64,000 nucleotides of DNA from JAHEEM01 sp036396795 (GTDB lineage: Bacteria; Pseudomonadota; Gammaproteobacteria; Steroidobacterales; Rariloculaceae): positions 10,918-74,917 of the forward strand of contig DASWKF010000071.1 of the NCBI GenBank assembly GCA_036396795.1. Direction: 5' to 3'. Shown here in pieces: positions 53,187 through 62,414 of the stretch; within the stretch, counting starts at the first letter, position 1, and every line of letters starts with the position of its first letter. Under the pieces are notes generated by a model, which made no database searches, was not told the origin of the DNA, and saw nothing but the letters and a program-made list of their open reading frames with translations. Position numbers and translations under genes: made by a program.

Positions 53187-53969
53187 ATGAGCGAACTCTT
53201 CTTCGATCCCGCGTTCGTCGTCGTGGCCGTCGTCGCGGTGCTGATCACTGGCATCTCCAAGGGCGGCTTCGGCGGAATGGCGCTGCTGGCCGTGCCCGTG
53301 ATGTCGCTGGTCATATCGCCGATTCAGGCCGCCGGCATCATGCTGCCCATCATGATTCCCATGGACGTGCTCAGCGTCTGGGTCTATCGCAAGCGCTTCG
53401 ATCGCGACAATCTGATCGTGCTGCTGCCGGCCGCGGCATTCGGCGTGACCATCGGCGGATTGACGGCGCGCTGGGTCAACGATGACGTCGTGCGATTGCT
53501 CGTCGGCGTCATCGCCGTGGTGTTCATCTCGCATCGCTGGCTCGGCATGCGCCGCACCGGAACGGCCGAGACACCCGACCGCAAGCCTCCGAGAAAGGCC
53601 TGGGGCGTGCTCTGGGGCGCGTGCGCGGGGTTTACGAGCTTCCTGGCGCACGCCGGATCGCCGCCATACCAGGTGTACGTGCTGCCGCAGCGTCTGAGCA
53701 AGGAGCTCTACGCGGGCACGAGCGTGATCTTCTTTGCGACCGTCAATGCAATCAAGCTCATCCCCTACGGACTGCTGGGACAACTCTCGCCGGCGAATTT
53801 GTCGGTATCCGGCATGCTGCTGCCGCTCGTTCCGCTGGGCGTGTTCCTCGGAGTCTGGATGAACCGCAAGCTGCGCGAAGACATTTTTTATGCCATCGTG
53901 ATGACCGCGATCTTTGTCGTCGGCATACGGCTGATCTGGGACGGGGTCAGCAACGTGCTCGCGACGTAA
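53187..53969 (+). CDS. TauE/SafE family sulfite/organic-anion exporter
   Basis: This 260-residue protein has eight hydrophobic helices. AVLITGISKGGFGGMALLAVPVMSL is the first TauE repeat and GACAGFTSFLAHAGSPPYQVYVL the second, both family signatures. Members export sulfite, sulfoacetate or other organic anions and have broad specificity. In this neighbourhood of carboxylate transport and oxidation, a carboxylate or sulfonate is equally possible. It begins 56 nt after the MBL gene. Confidence 0.92.
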   Translation: MSELFFDPAFVVVAVVAVLITGISKGGFGGMALLAVPVMSLVISPIQAAGIMLPIMIPMDVLSVWVYRKRFDRDNLIVLLPAAAFGVTIGGLTARWVNDDVVRLLVGVIAVVFISHRWLGMRRTGTAETPDRKPPRKAWGVLWGACAGFTSFLAHAGSPPYQVYVLPQRLSKELYAGTSVIFFATVNAIKLIPYGLLGQLSPANLSVSGMLLPLVPLGVFLGVWMNRKLREDIFYAIVMTAIFVVGIRLIWDGVSNVLAT

Positions 53970-54076
53970 CAAACGCGCGGCGAGACTCGGCGCACCCGGC
54001 GCGAGCTCGCGAGCGGCAAGCCGGACCGCGGGCATCGAGGTGATACACTGCGCTGGCCTTGCCGCGCGAGCACATT

Positions 54077-55174
54077 ATGAATGAGCGCACCGTCAGCAAA
54101 TCGATCGTTCTCGTGACGGCGTTGCTCGGCGCGGCTTTACCACCGCCGACCGCCGCGGAGGATTTCCGCCTCACCGCGGGCGCCCCCCAGTCGACCAACC
54201 TGCCCTGGATCGGTGTCATTCAGCGTGTCGTCGTGCCGGAATCGAACGCCCGGCTCGCGGCCGCGGGCAGCCCGCACCGGATCGTCTGGCGCGAAGCCTA
54301 CGGCGGGTCCCTGTACAAGTGGCAGAACACGCTCGAGGCAATCGAGATCGGCCTCGCGGACATCGGCTGGGTCGGAGCGCTGTGGGAAGTGTCGAAGATG
54401 CCGCTGCAGAACGTCACCTACAACGCGCCGTTCGTCACCGACGATCTCGTGATGCTGCTCGACATCTTCAACGAATTGCACGACAGCATGCCGGCGCTCG
54501 CCGAGGCCTGGCGCGAGCAGAACCAGATCATGCTCGGCGCGAGCGGCGTGGACACCTACCATCTGCTCACGACCTTCCCGGTGGATGGTGTCGACGATCT
54601 CAGAGGAAGAAAAATACTCGCTCCGGGACCGTCCGCCGCCTGGCTCGAAGGCACCGGCGCGGTTGCGGTCAACGGCGGCCTCAACACCTATTACACGCAG
54701 ATCCGCACCGGAGTCGCGGACGGTGTGCTGACGATCCTGACCGGCGCTTATCCCTACCGCATACATGAGGTCGCTCCGTACGTCACGCTCGTCGGGCTCG
54801 GCGCGCAATTCAACGGCGGTCTGGCGATGAACCTGGACACCTGGAACCGCCTCCCGGCCGACGTGCAGAGCGTGATGGCGGAGCTGGGACTCGAGTACAG
54901 CCGCGGGATGGCCTTGGAGGTCGTGCAGCGCTACGACCGCGCTCTGGCCGGCGTCGCCGCCGAAGGCGCGCTCGTGACGAGCTTGAGCGATGAAGAAAAG
55001 CTCAAATGGATCAATGGCCTGCCGGATATCGCCGGACGCTGGGTGGCGGCCGCCGAACGCCGCGGGCATCCCGCAGCCTCGGTGCTCGCGGCCTTCATGA
55101 CTGAATTCAGGCAGCGCGGCGGGCGGCCGCTGCGCGATTGGGACGCGCCTCGCCCGACGGCGACGGCCGACTGA
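54077..55174 (+). CDS. TRAP transporter substrate-binding protein, DctP family
   Basis: This 365-residue periplasmic binding protein has a signal peptide (SIVLVTALLGAALPPPTAA). It shows the DctP layout: EAIEIGLADIGWVGALWE, LRGRKILAPGPSAAWLEG with the ligand-gating Arg region, and VADGVLTILTGAYPYRIHEVAPYVT. The conserved carboxylate-binding Arg should lie near LRGRKI. Ligand is probably an organic acid. ATG 54077 was chosen over a TTG 18 nt upstream. It is followed 15 nt later by its fused permease gene. Confidence 0.93.
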   Translation: MNERTVSKSIVLVTALLGAALPPPTAAEDFRLTAGAPQSTNLPWIGVIQRVVVPESNARLAAAGSPHRIVWREAYGGSLYKWQNTLEAIEIGLADIGWVGALWEVSKMPLQNVTYNAPFVTDDLVMLLDIFNELHDSMPALAEAWREQNQIMLGASGVDTYHLLTTFPVDGVDDLRGRKILAPGPSAAWLEGTGAVAVNGGLNTYYTQIRTGVADGVLTILTGAYPYRIHEVAPYVTLVGLGAQFNGGLAMNLDTWNRLPADVQSVMAELGLEYSRGMALEVVQRYDRALAGVAAEGALVTSLSDEEKLKWINGLPDIAGRWVAAAERRGHPAASVLAAFMTEFRQRGGRPLRDWDAPRPTATAD

Positions 55175-55189
55175 ATCGCAACTCACGCC

Positions 55190-57076
55190 ATGCCCCGAAA
55201 GCCGGCAGTCGGCCTTCTCGAGGCACTCGTGCAAGCGATGAACGGTGCCGGCGTCGTCTGGATCTTCGCGCTGACGTTTCTCATCTGCGCCGACATTGCC
55301 GGACGAACGCTCTTCGATACGCCCCTGCAAGCCGTCCCGGAAATCGTTTCGCTGTCCCTGATCGCCTGCGTGTTCCTCCAGCTCGCATTCGCCGTGCGCA
55401 CGGGCCGGCTGACGCGCGCCGAGATCCTGCTGGCGCGGCTGCGCGAGACCAGGCCTCTGATCGCCGCCGCCGCCAGCCGGTTTTTCGCGCTCGCCGGAGC
55501 ATCGGTCTTCGCGGTGATCGCTATCGGGGCATGGCCGGATTTCCGCCGCGCCTTTGCAACCGGCGAATTCGTCGGCGTCGAGGGGATCTACACGTTGCCG
55601 GTGTCGCCGATCAAGTTCCTGGTCGTCGCGGGCTCGCTCGTCGCCGCGCTCTGCTATCTGGCGGAGCTCGGCGGCTCGATCGCCGCCGGGCGGCTCAAGA
55701 GCCTGGCCTTGGCCGTGCTGCTCGCGGCGGCGATCGGCGCGCTGGCGCTCCTCGGCTGGCAGTTGCTGCCCACGGACCGCGAAATCGGCGCGCTTGCGAT
55801 CGCCGCGGTGCTGCTGCTGATAGCTCTGGGCACGCCGATCGCGGTCGCATTGCTGCTCGTCGGCTTTCTCGGGCTCGGGCTCCTGAAGCGCGACTTCCAG
55901 ATCGCCACCGACACGCTGTCTCTGGCGGCTCAAGGAACGATCTCGGAATACGAGTTCGCTACCGTACCGCTGTTCGTGCTCATGGGCTTGTTCGTCAGCG
56001 TATCGGAGATCGGCAAGGACAGCTTTCGCGCGGCGCAGCGCGCTTTCGGGCGGCTTCGCGGCGGTTTGGGCGTCGCGACCGTCGCAGCCAACGCGGTGTT
56101 CGCCGCGATCACCGGAATCTCGATCGCTTCCGCCGCGATCTTCTCCAAGATCGCGGTCCCGGAGATGATATCGCGAGGCTACAAGCCGGCGTTCGCCGTA
56201 GGGCTTACCGCCGGATCCTCGGTGCTCGGCATGCTCATTCCGCCGAGCCTGCTGCTGATTATCTACGGCGTATTGGCGGAGGTCTCTATCGGCGCATTGT
56301 TTCTCGCCGCGATCGTGCCCGGGGTGCTGCTGGCCGTCGCCTTCGCCGTCGGTGTGGTCGCGATGGCCTGGCTTTGGCCGGGTTTCGTCGGCGATACGCA
56401 GCACGGCTGCGCGGAGCTTTCGATGCGTTGGCGCGACGCGGGGCTCGCCTTTCTGCCCGTGCTGATCCTCGTCGTGCTGGTGCTCGGCGGGATCTACGGC
56501 GGCATCTTCACACCCACCGAGGCCGGCGCCGCCGGCGCCTTCGCTGCGATGTGCCTCGCACTGATCAAGCGGCGCCTGTCCTTGAGCGGCCTTTGGGACG
56601 TCATCCGCGAAACCGGCCAGATCAGCGTCGCGATTCTGTTCCTGATCATCAGCGCCAGCACCTTCAGCCGCATGTTGACGCTCACGGGCCTGCCGGCGGA
56701 GATGGCCGCTTACGTCGACGGGCTCGGACTGGGGCTGGCGGGATTCCTTGCCGGCTATCTGGTGTTGCTGATCCTGCTCGGCATGGTGCTGGACTCGACC
56801 TCGATACTGTTGATCCTGCTGCCGTTGGCGCTGCCCACTGTCGGCGAGCTCGGCGGTAACCTGATCTGGTTCGGTATCGTCACGGTCATCGGCGTGGAGA
56901 TAGGCCTGCTCACGCCGCCGCTGGGCTTGAGCGTATACGTGATCCAGTCGACGCTCGATGACGAGCGGATAACGCTCGGCACGATCTTCGCCGGCGCTTT
57001 CCCGTTCGTGCTCATCACCCTGGCTGTGACACTGCTGTTGATGGCGTATCCTCCGTTGAGCCTGATCTTTCAATAG
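55190..57076 (+). CDS. TRAP transporter permease, DctQ-DctM fusion
   Basis: This 628-residue membrane protein fuses the small four-helix DctQ-type domain (about 1-190; AGRTLFDTPLQAVPEIVSLSL) to the large DctM domain. The DctM part has GTPIAVALLLVGFLGLGLL, VPLFVLMGLF, LTAGSSVLGMLIPPSLLLI and GIFTPTEAGAAGAFAA, all large-subunit signatures. It works with the DctP protein encoded just upstream to import solute with Na+ or H+. Fused QM permeases are known (SiaQM). It converges on the TAXI-type TRAP permease gene, with only 28 nt between stops. Confidence 0.93.
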   Translation: MPRKPAVGLLEALVQAMNGAGVVWIFALTFLICADIAGRTLFDTPLQAVPEIVSLSLIACVFLQLAFAVRTGRLTRAEILLARLRETRPLIAAAASRFFALAGASVFAVIAIGAWPDFRRAFATGEFVGVEGIYTLPVSPIKFLVVAGSLVAALCYLAELGGSIAAGRLKSLALAVLLAAAIGALALLGWQLLPTDREIGALAIAAVLLLIALGTPIAVALLLVGFLGLGLLKRDFQIATDTLSLAAQGTISEYEFATVPLFVLMGLFVSVSEIGKDSFRAAQRAFGRLRGGLGVATVAANAVFAAITGISIASAAIFSKIAVPEMISRGYKPAFAVGLTAGSSVLGMLIPPSLLLIIYGVLAEVSIGALFLAAIVPGVLLAVAFAVGVVAMAWLWPGFVGDTQHGCAELSMRWRDAGLAFLPVLILVVLVLGGIYGGIFTPTEAGAAGAFAAMCLALIKRRLSLSGLWDVIRETGQISVAILFLIISASTFSRMLTLTGLPAEMAAYVDGLGLGLAGFLAGYLVLLILLGMVLDSTSILLILLPLALPTVGELGGNLIWFGIVTVIGVEIGLLTPPLGLSVYVIQSTLDDERITLGTIFAGAFPFVLITLAVTLLLMAYPPLSLIFQ

Positions 57077-57104
57077 CGCCCGGAGCCCCGGCGAGCCGTC
57101 GCAG

Positions 57105-58988
57105 TCAGGCGGCTCGCGCCTCTCTCGTGCCGCCGAGCGTCGCGACACTCAAAGCCAGCATCAAGCCGAGAGCGTCACCCACGAGCCCTTGAGTGAGCAG
57201 CGCGACGCCTGCGGCCGCGGCGGCGACGCGGGCCCAGCCCGTGAGCGGCCAGCGCAGGTAACCGACGACGGCGGCGGCCAGCATATAGACGCCGACGGTC
57301 CCCGCGAGCACCGTCGATGCAATCTCCCACAACGAGCCTTGTGCCAGCAGGCCAGGACCGAAGAAAAACGCGAACGGCAGCAGATAGCTGACGATGCCGT
57401 AGCGGAACGCGGTCCAGCCGACGAGATTGATCTCGGCCTGCGCGATGCCTGCGGCGACATAGGACGCCAGCGCCACCGGCGGCGTGATCGTCGACACACA
57501 GCCAAAGAAGAACACGAACAGGTGCGCCGTCAGCAACGGCACCCCCATGTCGACGAGCGCCGGCGCGACGACGGTCGCCAGGATCAGATAGGCGGCCGTG
57601 GTGGGCAAGCCCATGCCGAGAACGATCGCGACCAGCATGGTCAGAATCAAACCGACCAGCGGGATGCCGCCGGAAAGGGCGATGATGAACGCCGACAGCT
57701 TCGATCCCAAGCCGGTGATCGACAAGGTTCCCGAGATGATGCCGGCGGCGGCGCAAGCCGCCGAGATCGGCAGCACGTTGCGCGTGCCCACGCCGATCGC
57801 GAGCGCCGTCTTACGCGCAAGCTCCCGCAGCGGCGGCCGATGAAACAAGGCATAAAGCAGCACCAGCGCCGCAATCGCGTAAGCCGATGCCTTTACCGGG
57901 GAATACCCGAACACCATCGCGCCGATCAGGGACACGAAGGGCACGACGTAGGGCACGCCGCTCCAAAGCGACCTCGAAACGGCCGGCGCGTTGTCCGCTT
58001 CCCCGCCGCCGATGTCGCTTTTCAAAGCCTGCAGATGCACGACGAACAGAATCGAAAGGAAGAACAGCAACGCCGGAATCAAGCTCGCCTTCATGACGTT
58101 CACGTACGGCGTTCCGACGATCTCGGCCATGATGAAGGCCGCCGCGCCCATGACCGGCGGCATGATCTGGCCGCCCGTGGATACCACCGCCTCGATCGCG
58201 GCCGCCTGATGCGGCCGATAGCCCTCTCGCTTCATCATCGGAATCGTGAACGAACCGGTGACGGCGACGTTCCCAGCGGCTGAGCCCGAGATCATCCCGA
58301 GCAAGGTGCTGAACAGCACGGCGGTCTTGGCGGACGCGGCCCGCAAGCCCCGTGTGACGGAGCGCGAGACGTCGAAGAAAAAATCGCCGGCGCCGAACTC
58401 GCCGAGAAACGCCCCGAAAATGGTGAACAGAACGATATAAGTCGAAGCGACGCCGATCGGAATCCCATAGATGCCTTGAGCGGACAGGGAAAGAAAAGAG
58501 ACGACGGTCTCGAAGCGCGCGCCACGGCTATAGAGCATGCCGCCGAGATGGGGAGAAACGAAGGGATAGAGCAATAGGACGAGCGTAACGAGCGTCAGGA
58601 ACAAGCCTACCGCCCGGCGTGCCGCCTCGAGCACCAGCAATACGATTACGCTCGCAACGACGATATCCAAGGAGCGGGCCTCGCCGCCGCTCAAGGCGAT
58701 CGCGCTCCAACGCGCGAGCAGATAGGCACCCGTGATCAACGCCAGCGCAGCCAAGACGGCGTCGAGCGCTCGTACCAGCCGCCCTGCCCGCGCTGCGGCG
58801 CCGGGCCCGCCCGTGCGCGCGGCGAGAAATATCAATGCCAGCACGGCGGTCAGATGCACCGCCCTCACGATCATCGTGGACAGCACCAGCAAGCCGGAAA
58901 CGTTGGCGAGATGAAATACGCCCAAGGCGAACGCCACGGAAATCGTCAATCGGCGTCGAAGATCGAGGGCGCCTGCCGTGGCGCTCAC
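57105..58988 (-). CDS. TRAP transporter permease, 4TM/12TM fusion (TAXI-associated)
   Basis: This 627-residue permease is of the fused type found with TAXI binding proteins. The family core is GMISGSAAGNVAVTGSFTIP and AIEAVVSTGGQIMPPVMGAAAF; the second half has LGMGLPTTAAYLI and GCVSTITPPVALASY. C-terminal helices beyond residue 540 are typical of this branch. It starts with GTG at 58988, 15 nt after the TAXI gene stop. Related systems import C4-dicarboxylates, amino acids or taurine-like compounds; the substrate here is unknown. Confidence 0.93.
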   Translation of the reverse strand: MSATAGALDLRRRLTISVAFALGVFHLANVSGLLVLSTMIVRAVHLTAVLALIFLAARTGGPGAAARAGRLVRALDAVLAALALITGAYLLARWSAIALSGGEARSLDIVVASVIVLLVLEAARRAVGLFLTLVTLVLLLYPFVSPHLGGMLYSRGARFETVVSFLSLSAQGIYGIPIGVASTYIVLFTIFGAFLGEFGAGDFFFDVSRSVTRGLRAASAKTAVLFSTLLGMISGSAAGNVAVTGSFTIPMMKREGYRPHQAAAIEAVVSTGGQIMPPVMGAAAFIMAEIVGTPYVNVMKASLIPALLFFLSILFVVHLQALKSDIGGGEADNAPAVSRSLWSGVPYVVPFVSLIGAMVFGYSPVKASAYAIAALVLLYALFHRPPLRELARKTALAIGVGTRNVLPISAACAAAGIISGTLSITGLGSKLSAFIIALSGGIPLVGLILTMLVAIVLGMGLPTTAAYLILATVVAPALVDMGVPLLTAHLFVFFFGCVSTITPPVALASYVAAGIAQAEINLVGWTAFRYGIVSYLLPFAFFFGPGLLAQGSLWEIASTVLAGTVGVYMLAAAVVGYLRWPLTGWARVAAAAAGVALLTQGLVGDALGLMLALSVATLGGTREARAA

Positions 58989-59003
58989 GAGGCGAGGCTC
59001 AGC

Positions 59004-59951
59004 TCAAGGCCCGGCAAAGTAACGCAACGCGCCGGGGTGGAGCGGTATCGGCAAGCGGTCGTAGCGCTCGGGATCGATTTGCAGGGCCACCGCATTCGTA
59101 CGCCGAAGATCGTCCAGATGGCCGAATATCGCGGTGACGATGTCGTAGACGACTTCCGGCGTCTCCGCGGCATTGACGATGAGCACGTTGTCCACGGCGA
59201 GCGCGGCGGCCACTTCGGCCGTATCGTAGATCTCGCGCGGAATGTCGACCACCGTGTAGTACGGGTTCTCCTCGGTCACTGCCGACAGCACGGTCGCGTC
59301 GATCGAGAGAAACCTGAGCCTTAGGGTCGCGCGCGCCTGCATCACCGCCGCGGCGGGGTAACCCGCCAGCGCAAATGCCGCATCGACATTGCCGTCGCTG
59401 AGCTGGCTGAAACCGTCCGAGTAAGACAGGAAGCTCGGCACGATATCGTCCAAGGTCATGCCGTGCGCCGCAAGCAACAGCTGTGTGAGCGTCACGGTCG
59501 GGCCGCCCGCCGGACCTATGGCGACGCGCCTGCCGCGCAGCTCGGGGAAAGTTCGAATATCTCCACGAGCCGTCGTCAGCAGATGCAGCACGCTGGGATG
59601 CAGTGCTCCCGCCGCCATGATATCGAGGGGCATGCGATAAGGCGGCAAGCCGTGATGCGCGAAATACGCCAGGTCCGCGTTGGTCAATGCGAGCTCGAGC
59701 TCGCCGCCGGAGACCAGGCGCGGGTTTTCTATCGCGCCGCGCGTGACGATGGGTACCATCGTGATGCCGCCGGCGTGCTGCGTCACCAGATTGGCAATGC
59801 CCTGGCCGAGCGGATAGTAAGCGCCGCCGAGATCGGCCGTGCCGAGACGGTATTCATCGACCGCGGAACCCGGCCCGCAGGCGAGCGCCAGCGCCGCAGG
59901 CAGAATTGCGATCAGGGAGCGCATCAGAGTTCGTCCGCACGTGCTCATCAT
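59004..59951 (-). CDS. TAXI-family TRAP solute-binding lipoprotein
   Basis: This 315-residue protein has a lipobox signal (ALALACGPGS), so the binding protein is membrane-tethered, which is common in the TAXI branch. Core blocks are LGTADLGGAYYPLGQGIANLV, ALTNADLAYFAHHG, ELRGRRVAIGPAGGPTVTLTQ and GNVDAAFALAGYPAAAV. The C-terminal part reads IVTAIFGHLDDLRRT. ATG 59951 or ATG 59924 could be the start; both give a signal peptide. It pairs with the 4TM/12TM permease downstream. It is divergent from a cupin gene. Confidence 0.92.
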   Translation of the reverse strand: MMSTCGRTLMRSLIAILPAALALACGPGSAVDEYRLGTADLGGAYYPLGQGIANLVTQHAGGITMVPIVTRGAIENPRLVSGGELELALTNADLAYFAHHGLPPYRMPLDIMAAGALHPSVLHLLTTARGDIRTFPELRGRRVAIGPAGGPTVTLTQLLLAAHGMTLDDIVPSFLSYSDGFSQLSDGNVDAAFALAGYPAAAVMQARATLRLRFLSIDATVLSAVTEENPYYTVVDIPREIYDTAEVAAALAVDNVLIVNAAETPEVVYDIVTAIFGHLDDLRRTNAVALQIDPERYDRLPIPLHPGALRYFAGP

Positions 59952-60018
59952 GCCTTGCGCCGCGATAGGCCAATTCTTTACATTGTATCAGCCCGAAAAA
60001 CTTGGAGCATGAGACCGC

Positions 60019-60555
60019 ATGGGTGTTAGACGCGTCGTCACGGGACACGATAGCAATGGTAAGGCCGTAGTCGTTCACGACGGCGATGCCGGCAACGTCG
60101 TCAGACCCAGCCACCGGCCGGGTGTCGCCATTCACAATGTCTGGCTCACCGACTCGACGCCGGCGAGAATCTCAGGACCCCAAGAGTCGACGGATCGAAC
60201 GATCGGCCTGCTTCCTCCCAAGCACGGCTCGGTGTTTCGCGTCATCGAGTTTCCGCCCGAGAAAGGCTGGATCGAATCGGTGGACGCGAGCGCGGCCAAG
60301 GCCGCGTGGGAGTCGATCGGCGCGGGCCACGTCGGCGATACCGGCACGGCGCCGCCGCATCCGCTCATGCACAAGACCGAAACGGTCGACTATGCCGTTT
60401 GCCTGGAAGGCGAGATCTACCTGGTCCTCGACGACTCGGAGGTGCTGATCAAGACCGGCGATACCGTCGTGCAGCGCGGTACCAATCACGCCTGGAGCAA
60501 TCGCTCGACCGCCGTCTGCAAGGTGATGTTCGTCTTGATCGACGGCGAAAGCTGA
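60019..60555 (+). CDS. Cupin-domain protein, aromatic-acid-catabolism type
   Basis: This 178-residue cytosolic protein begins RRVVTGHDSNGKAVVVHDG, a block shared by small cupins often found in catabolic clusters. The cupin core shows PPHPLMHKTETVDYAVCLEGEI (motif 1 with His and Glu metal ligands) and GDTVVQRGTNHAWSNRS (motif 2 with His). It may be an isomerase, decarboxylase or sensor of small acids. The gene is divergent from the TAXI gene and ends 10 nt before the convergent membrane-protein gene. Confidence 0.85.
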   Translation: MGVRRVVTGHDSNGKAVVVHDGDAGNVVRPSHRPGVAIHNVWLTDSTPARISGPQESTDRTIGLLPPKHGSVFRVIEFPPEKGWIESVDASAAKAAWESIGAGHVGDTGTAPPHPLMHKTETVDYAVCLEGEIYLVLDDSEVLIKTGDTVVQRGTNHAWSNRSTAVCKVMFVLIDGES

Positions 60556-60565
60556 AGGCTTGCGC

Positions 60566-61045
60566 TCAGCCGGTGCCGATGAAGGGAATGAGCCGGCCGA
60601 AGATCAACACGCCGAACCACATCGCCAAGGACAGCGCGCCGACGATCCGGGCATCGACGGGGATCTCGCTGCCGGCGGGCAGAGCGTCGACGCGCGGCGC
60701 AAGCTTGAGCTGATACCAGAGCGCATTGATGCCCGCCAATACGTAAAGCAGCATCTTGAGCTGGAAGCCGATGTTGACGGCGTAACGGTGAGGGTCGCCG
60801 ATGAAGAACAAAATGCCCGTAGTCGTGTTGATGATCAGCCCCGCGTAGACGATCGGCAGCAGATCATGTGAGGCGGCGGTCGGGACGAGGCGCTGATAGC
60901 CGAGCAGGCGAAGGTCGATGACCAGCAGGCCGCCCAGCAGCATGCACAGGCCGATGAAATGCAGAGTCTCGAGTATCGGCCATGTCCACGGCAGGGTCAT
61001 CGTGATGGGGCCGAGGTTTTCCGCGATCCAGTCGAGAATCGACAT
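60566..61045 (-). CDS. Four-helix membrane protein (DUF6644-like), second of a tandem pair
   Basis: This 159-residue protein has four hydrophobic helices. Helix 1 carries ILETLHFIGLCMLLGGLLVIDLRLLGY with a His and the motif IDLR; FQLKMLLYVLAGINALWYQL is helix 3. It is clearly related to the next protein, with the same His-x-hydrophobic, DLR and LKM positions. DUF6644 is my best family guess; no function is assigned. It may form a hetero-oligomer with its paralogue. A start at ATG 61045 follows that gene by 21 nt. Confidence 0.7.
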   Translation of the reverse strand: MSILDWIAENLGPITMTLPWTWPILETLHFIGLCMLLGGLLVIDLRLLGYQRLVPTAASHDLLPIVYAGLIINTTTGILFFIGDPHRYAVNIGFQLKMLLYVLAGINALWYQLKLAPRVDALPAGSEIPVDARIVGALSLAMWFGVLIFGRLIPFIGTG

Positions 61046-61066
61046 ACGCGCTCCTTTTCCGAGCTC

Positions 61067-61531
61067 TCAGAGATAGGCCGTCAATCGGCCCGTGACGATA
61101 GCCGTGAGCCACATCAGAAGCGAAACCACGGCCAGAAGCTTGAGCGACTGAGGGACGCAAGCGCCGGCGACCCAATCCGCCGCTTCGCGGCGCAATCTGG
61201 GCTGCATGTACGCCGCCGCCAGCACGCCGCCGAGCACCATGCCCATCTTGAGCAGATAGGTTGGGCTCGTCGCATAAGAGGTCGCTTGCGAGGTGAAGAT
61301 CGCGGCGCCGCTGACGACGTTGGCGGCGAGCCCGTACCAGGCGACGCGGACGAGCTTGTCGAGGGCCGTATAGGGAATCCTCTCGAACCATCCGGCGACG
61401 CGCAGATCGACCACGGAGACGATCCCCACCATGATCGCCATGCCGACCGAATGCGCGGTCAGCAACGTCGGGTAGCCGACCAGCGATGTTCTCACCCACT
61501 CGGCGAGCGCCGTCGACTCCAGCCACGCCAT
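61067..61531 (-). CDS. Four-helix membrane protein (DUF6644-like), first of a tandem pair
   Basis: This 154-residue protein has four helices. YPTLLTAHSVGMAIMVGIVSVVDLRVAGW has the conserved His and VDLR, and SPTYLLKMGMVLGGVLAAAYMQ has LKM, matching its downstream paralogue at about the same spacing. ATG 61531 begins MAWLESTAL with AGGAGGGG just upstream; an 18-residue longer frame has no such signal. Conserved His and charged residues in helices suggest cofactor or ion binding, but this is inference. Function unknown. Confidence 0.7.
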   Translation of the reverse strand: MAWLESTALAEWVRTSLVGYPTLLTAHSVGMAIMVGIVSVVDLRVAGWFERIPYTALDKLVRVAWYGLAANVVSGAAIFTSQATSYATSPTYLLKMGMVLGGVLAAAYMQPRLRREAADWVAGACVPQSLKLLAVVSLLMWLTAIVTGRLTAYL

Positions 61532-61981
61532 AGCCCCCCTCCTTTTTGTTGCAGCTTGCTCGAGCAACCACGCGGCTTCGAGCAACGCAGGCGATCATCG
61601 GGGGCGGTGCGAGCTTGCGTCTATCGGGGATACTACGTACGTGCAAGGCAGCGGGGCCACGGCGCGCCGGCCGCGGACCCGCGCAGACATTGCCCACCGA
61701 CTAGCCTGGACGGCCGCCGTTCAGCGTCAGAAAGTTCAGGAACTCCCGTAACTTCCATTAGATATACCGCATAGATTCTAGGTATCGGGAAGCCGGGAAA
61801 CGCCCGGCGTCGGCTGCCGGCGCTCCCGGCTGCCGCGCTGATTCGTTCACTGCCTCGGACCGCTCGAAGGCGCCGGCGATCGGTTGCAGCGCGCGGCCGA
61901 TTCCGGCGAGCCGCCGATCCTAAGATTGCGGCATAATAGGGGCCATCAGCGCAGCTCAATGCCTGAACGCACGAGGGAATC
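61532..61981. other. 450-nt intergenic region with a GC-rich hairpin
   Basis: No credible gene is seen. An 8-bp inverted repeat AGCCGGGA/TCCCGGCT (61791-61798 and 61824-61831) encloses further self-complementary GC-rich sequence, so a structured region is likely. An AT-rich patch at 61754-61785 precedes it. CATAAT (61932-61937) about 45 nt before the cupin start is a -10-like element without a clear -35. Confidence 0.5.
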
Positions 61982-62395
61982 ATGGCCTATATCTTCCATC
62001 AGGACGACCTGCCCCGCTTGTTGTCAGTGGTGCCGGGACGGGAACGCGTGTTCTTCGTCAGCAAGGAGCTCGCCGACGTCGACGCGATGCTGGCCGGAAT
62101 CATGTATTACAAGAAAGGCGCGTCGTCGCCGTATCATTTGCACAAGAACTGCGAGCATTTCTACTTCATCTTCGACGGCAAGGCGACGGTCGAAACCGAG
62201 GAAGGCACAAACGACCTCGGACCCGGAGATCTCGTTTTCATTCCGGCGGAGGAAAAGCACCGCTTGCGCGCAACAGAGCCGCTGTTCTATTTCGAGTTTC
62301 AGGCACCGAACCGCTTCGAGACGACGATACTCGACGGCACGAAGGACGATCTGCTCTGGGAGCGGATCGACGGCAACGTCTGGGTGCAGAGCTGA
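61982..62395 (+). CDS. Small cupin-fold protein
   Basis: This 137-residue protein is a single cupin barrel. Motif 1 is YHLHKNCEHFYFIFDGKATV with two His and a Glu, and motif 2 is PGDLVFIPAEEKHRL with His, so a metal site is probably complete. The start ATG at 61982 has GAGGGA upstream. It is followed 19 nt later by another cupin gene. The role is unknown; such proteins include metal-dependent dioxygenases, isomerases and lyases of organic acids. Confidence 0.85.
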   Translation: MAYIFHQDDLPRLLSVVPGRERVFFVSKELADVDAMLAGIMYYKKGASSPYHLHKNCEHFYFIFDGKATVETEEGTNDLGPGDLVFIPAEEKHRLRATEPLFYFEFQAPNRFETTILDGTKDDLLWERIDGNVWVQS

Positions 62396-62414
62396 TTCGC
62401 TCGAGGACCAACAA

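Noticed and set aside
54137..57148. Open frame of about 1000 codons on the minus strand opposite the DctP/DctQM genes
   Set aside because: It is rich in Arg, Gln, Asp and His with no known domain and mirrors the codon positions of two clear TRAP genes. High GC third positions open such frames.
61633..61983. Open frame of 116 codons in the 61.5-62.0 kb gap
   Set aside because: No domain, no ribosome-binding site and Arg/Ala/Ser-rich composition; the gap is better read as regulatory.
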